6,720 bases of DNA from Bacteroidota bacterium (GTDB lineage: Bacteria > Bacteroidota > Bacteroidia > Chitinophagales > Chitinophagaceae). The position numbers and the translations under genes are program-made. Positions 5,766 through 6,720 of this stretch are shown piece after piece (position 1 is the first letter of the stretch; every line of letters starts with the position of its first letter). The notes under the pieces were generated by a model. The model saw only the letters and a list, made by a program, of their open reading frames with translations. It had not been told where the DNA came from and did not search any database. Location: assembly GCA_023392185.1 (NCBI GenBank), contig JAEVZP010000005.1, forward strand, positions 1 through 6,720. Reading direction: 5' to 3'.

Positions 5766-5797
5766 TTTGGCGGTTACAAAATGGTTTCATACCTTTG
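5766..5797 (+). promoter_or_regulatory. rRNA promoter P6 (Bacteroidota -33/-7)
   Basis: TTTG at 5766-5769, 20 bases, TACCTTTG at 5790-5797, 105 bases after P5. Bases 5757-5808 match 5876-5927 around P7 with a single difference (G5800 against A5919), so P6 and P7 are a recent duplicate or have been homogenised. Confidence 0.85.
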
Positions 5798-5816
5798 CAG
5801 CCCCAAACAAACGGGA

Positions 5817-5826
5817 AGCTCTTACA
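5817..5826 (+). promoter_or_regulatory. boxA-like element after P6 (variant)
   Basis: AGCTCTTACA, 27 bases after the start of the P6 -7 element. Its GCTCTT core is in fact closer to E. coli boxA than the other copies. It lies at the same place in the repeat as the others. Confidence 0.4.
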
Positions 5827-5884
5827 CAAACAGCGGCATCTAAGTTGCTCACCTGGCTTTGAAAAAAAAGTTTTCAAAAATAAA

Positions 5885-5916
5885 TTTGGCGGTTACAAAA
5901 TGGTTTCATACCTTTG
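5885..5916 (+). promoter_or_regulatory. rRNA promoter P7 (Bacteroidota -33/-7)
   Basis: TTTG at 5885-5888, 20 bases, TACCTTTG at 5909-5916, 119 bases after P6. It is nearly identical to P6 through -33, spacer, -7 and the first transcribed bases. Confidence 0.85.
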
Positions 5917-5938
5917 CAACCCCAAACGAAAGAAAGGG

Positions 5939-5948
5939 AGTTCTTAAG
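5939..5948 (+). promoter_or_regulatory. boxA-like element after P7 (variant)
   Basis: AGTTCTTAAG, 30 bases after the start of the P7 -7 element, close to the P4 variant. It keeps the AGTTCTT core. Confidence 0.4.
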
Positions 5949-5993
5949 AGCGATTGTCCGGATGAAAATTCAGAAAGAAATTTCTGAAAAAAA

Positions 5994-6026
5994 TTTGGAA
6001 CTTTGAGAGAACGGTTGCTACCTTTG
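5994..6026 (+). promoter_or_regulatory. rRNA promoter P8 (Bacteroidota -33/-7), nearest the 16S
   Basis: TTTG at 5994-5997, 21 bases, TACCTTTG at 6019-6026, 110 bases after P7. TCTGAAAAAAA lies upstream and CAACCCGAAACGA follows. A transcript from here would have a leader of roughly 240 bases before the mature 16S, about one quarter of that from P1. Confidence 0.85.
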
Positions 6027-6081
6027 CAACCCGAAACGATAAGTAAAACAATCGTGCCACGGTTTAAAACACGACATTTCA

Positions 6082-6108
6082 ATCACTTCGGTGATGACAG
6101 TTCTTTGA
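6082..6108 (+). promoter_or_regulatory. TTCG hairpin plus boxA-like element in the 16S leader
   Basis: ATCAC (6082-6086), loop TTCG (6087-6090), GTGAT (6091-6095), then AGTTCTTTGA at 6099-6108. All eight promoters would transcribe this module. The hairpin-then-boxA order recalls the boxB-boxA antitermination leader of E. coli rRNA operons. Confidence 0.65.
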
Positions 6109-6126
6109 AAGACGGAAACAACAGCA

Positions 6127-6149
6127 TGAAACGAAGCAAGTTCGTTTCA
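6127..6149 (+). other. Leader hairpin, 9-base perfect stem
   Basis: TGAAACGAA (6127-6135) pairs perfectly with TTCGTTTCA (6141-6149) around GCAAG. It is probably part of the folded pre-16S leader that guides processing. No T-run follows, so it should not terminate. Confidence 0.6.
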
Positions 6150-6211
6150 GCAGGTAAGAAAGCGTAAATTTAATTACGAATACGACACGTCAAATTTAAA
6201 GTCTTTAAGTG

Positions 6212-6245
6212 ACGCAAGTTATTTAAAGCAACTAACGCAAGTTAG
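6212..6245 (+). other. Leader direct repeat ACGCAAGTTA and GCAA-loop hairpin
   Basis: ACGCAAGTTA occurs at 6212-6221 and 6235-6244. The second copy forms the loop and right arm of CTAAC-GCAA-GTTAG (6232-6245), a GNRA-type tetraloop hairpin about 30 bases before the mature 16S end. It may take part in 16S maturation, or in pairing with the sequence after the 16S gene, which is outside the window. Confidence 0.45.
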
Positions 6246-6275
6246 CTTTTGATTGGTCAGTGTTCAAACTTCTTT

Positions 6276-6720
<445 letters not shown>

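Larger units (their letters stand above)
5215..6026 (+). repeat. Tandem array of eight promoter units upstream of 16S rRNA
   Basis: Eight promoters of one design, with -7 elements starting at 5240, 5358, 5474, 5579, 5685, 5790, 5909 and 6019, so the period is 105-119 bases. A typical unit runs: AT-rich block, TTTG, 20-21 bases, TACCTTTG, CAnCCCCAAACGAAA, boxA-like AGTTCTT, filler that often holds TTTCCGGAA. Conservation is limited to the promoter, early transcript and boxA-like parts; the filler differs in nearly every unit. No reading frame here is convincing. Confidence 0.85.

Noticed and set aside
5215..6026. CRISPR array as explanation of the tandem units
   Set aside because: Units are 105-119 bases with imperfect repeats, no uniform spacers and no cas genes; the repeated part is a promoter pointing at the 16S gene.

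Overview
The window looks like a chromosomal piece of a Bacteroidota genome, probably order Chitinophagales. Three things point there. The 3' end is the start of a 16S rRNA gene with Bacteroidota-type sequence. The promoters in front of it have the phylum's own -33/-7 form (TTTG, about 20 bases, TAnnTTTG). The proteins are typical of the group (FadD15-type ligase, DUF2147, a DUF6624-like protein), and their starts mostly lack strong Shine-Dalgarno sites. The order-level call is an impression from the 16S, not a search result.

Positions 1-3988 carry five plus-strand genes, most of them for acyl-CoA metabolism: a long-chain acyl-CoA ligase (5' end outside the window), a hotdog-fold thioesterase overlapping it by one base, a small acyl-CoA-binding protein, a secreted DUF2147 protein, and an HSDL2-like short-chain dehydrogenase overlapping DUF2147 by four bases. 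Ligase, binding protein and thioesterase would make, hold and hydrolyse acyl-CoA; the dehydrogenase may act on an acyl or lipid substrate. Between thioesterase and binding protein lie an A-rich low-complexity stretch and a small array in which TCCAAC alternates with tiny hairpins.

The 51-base gap at 3989-4039 is almost filled by a perfect 44-base palindrome. It separates this group from a convergent minus-strand gene for an exported DUF6624-like protein (4040-5104).

From 5105 to 6275 there is no convincing gene. This stretch is the rRNA promoter and leader region. It holds eight tandem promoters 105-119 bases apart, all pointing at the 16S gene. Several are followed by an AGTTCTT-type boxA-like element, and the first and last of these elements directly follow a C(TTCG)G hairpin. 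The 16S gene starts near 6276 and runs off the window.

Across the window the palindrome TCCGGA, often as TTTCCGGAA, is far commoner than chance would give, above all outside genes. The strongest candidates for something undescribed are the eight-promoter rRNA array with its repeated antitermination-like modules, the TTTCCGGAA palindrome family, and the mini-hairpin array.
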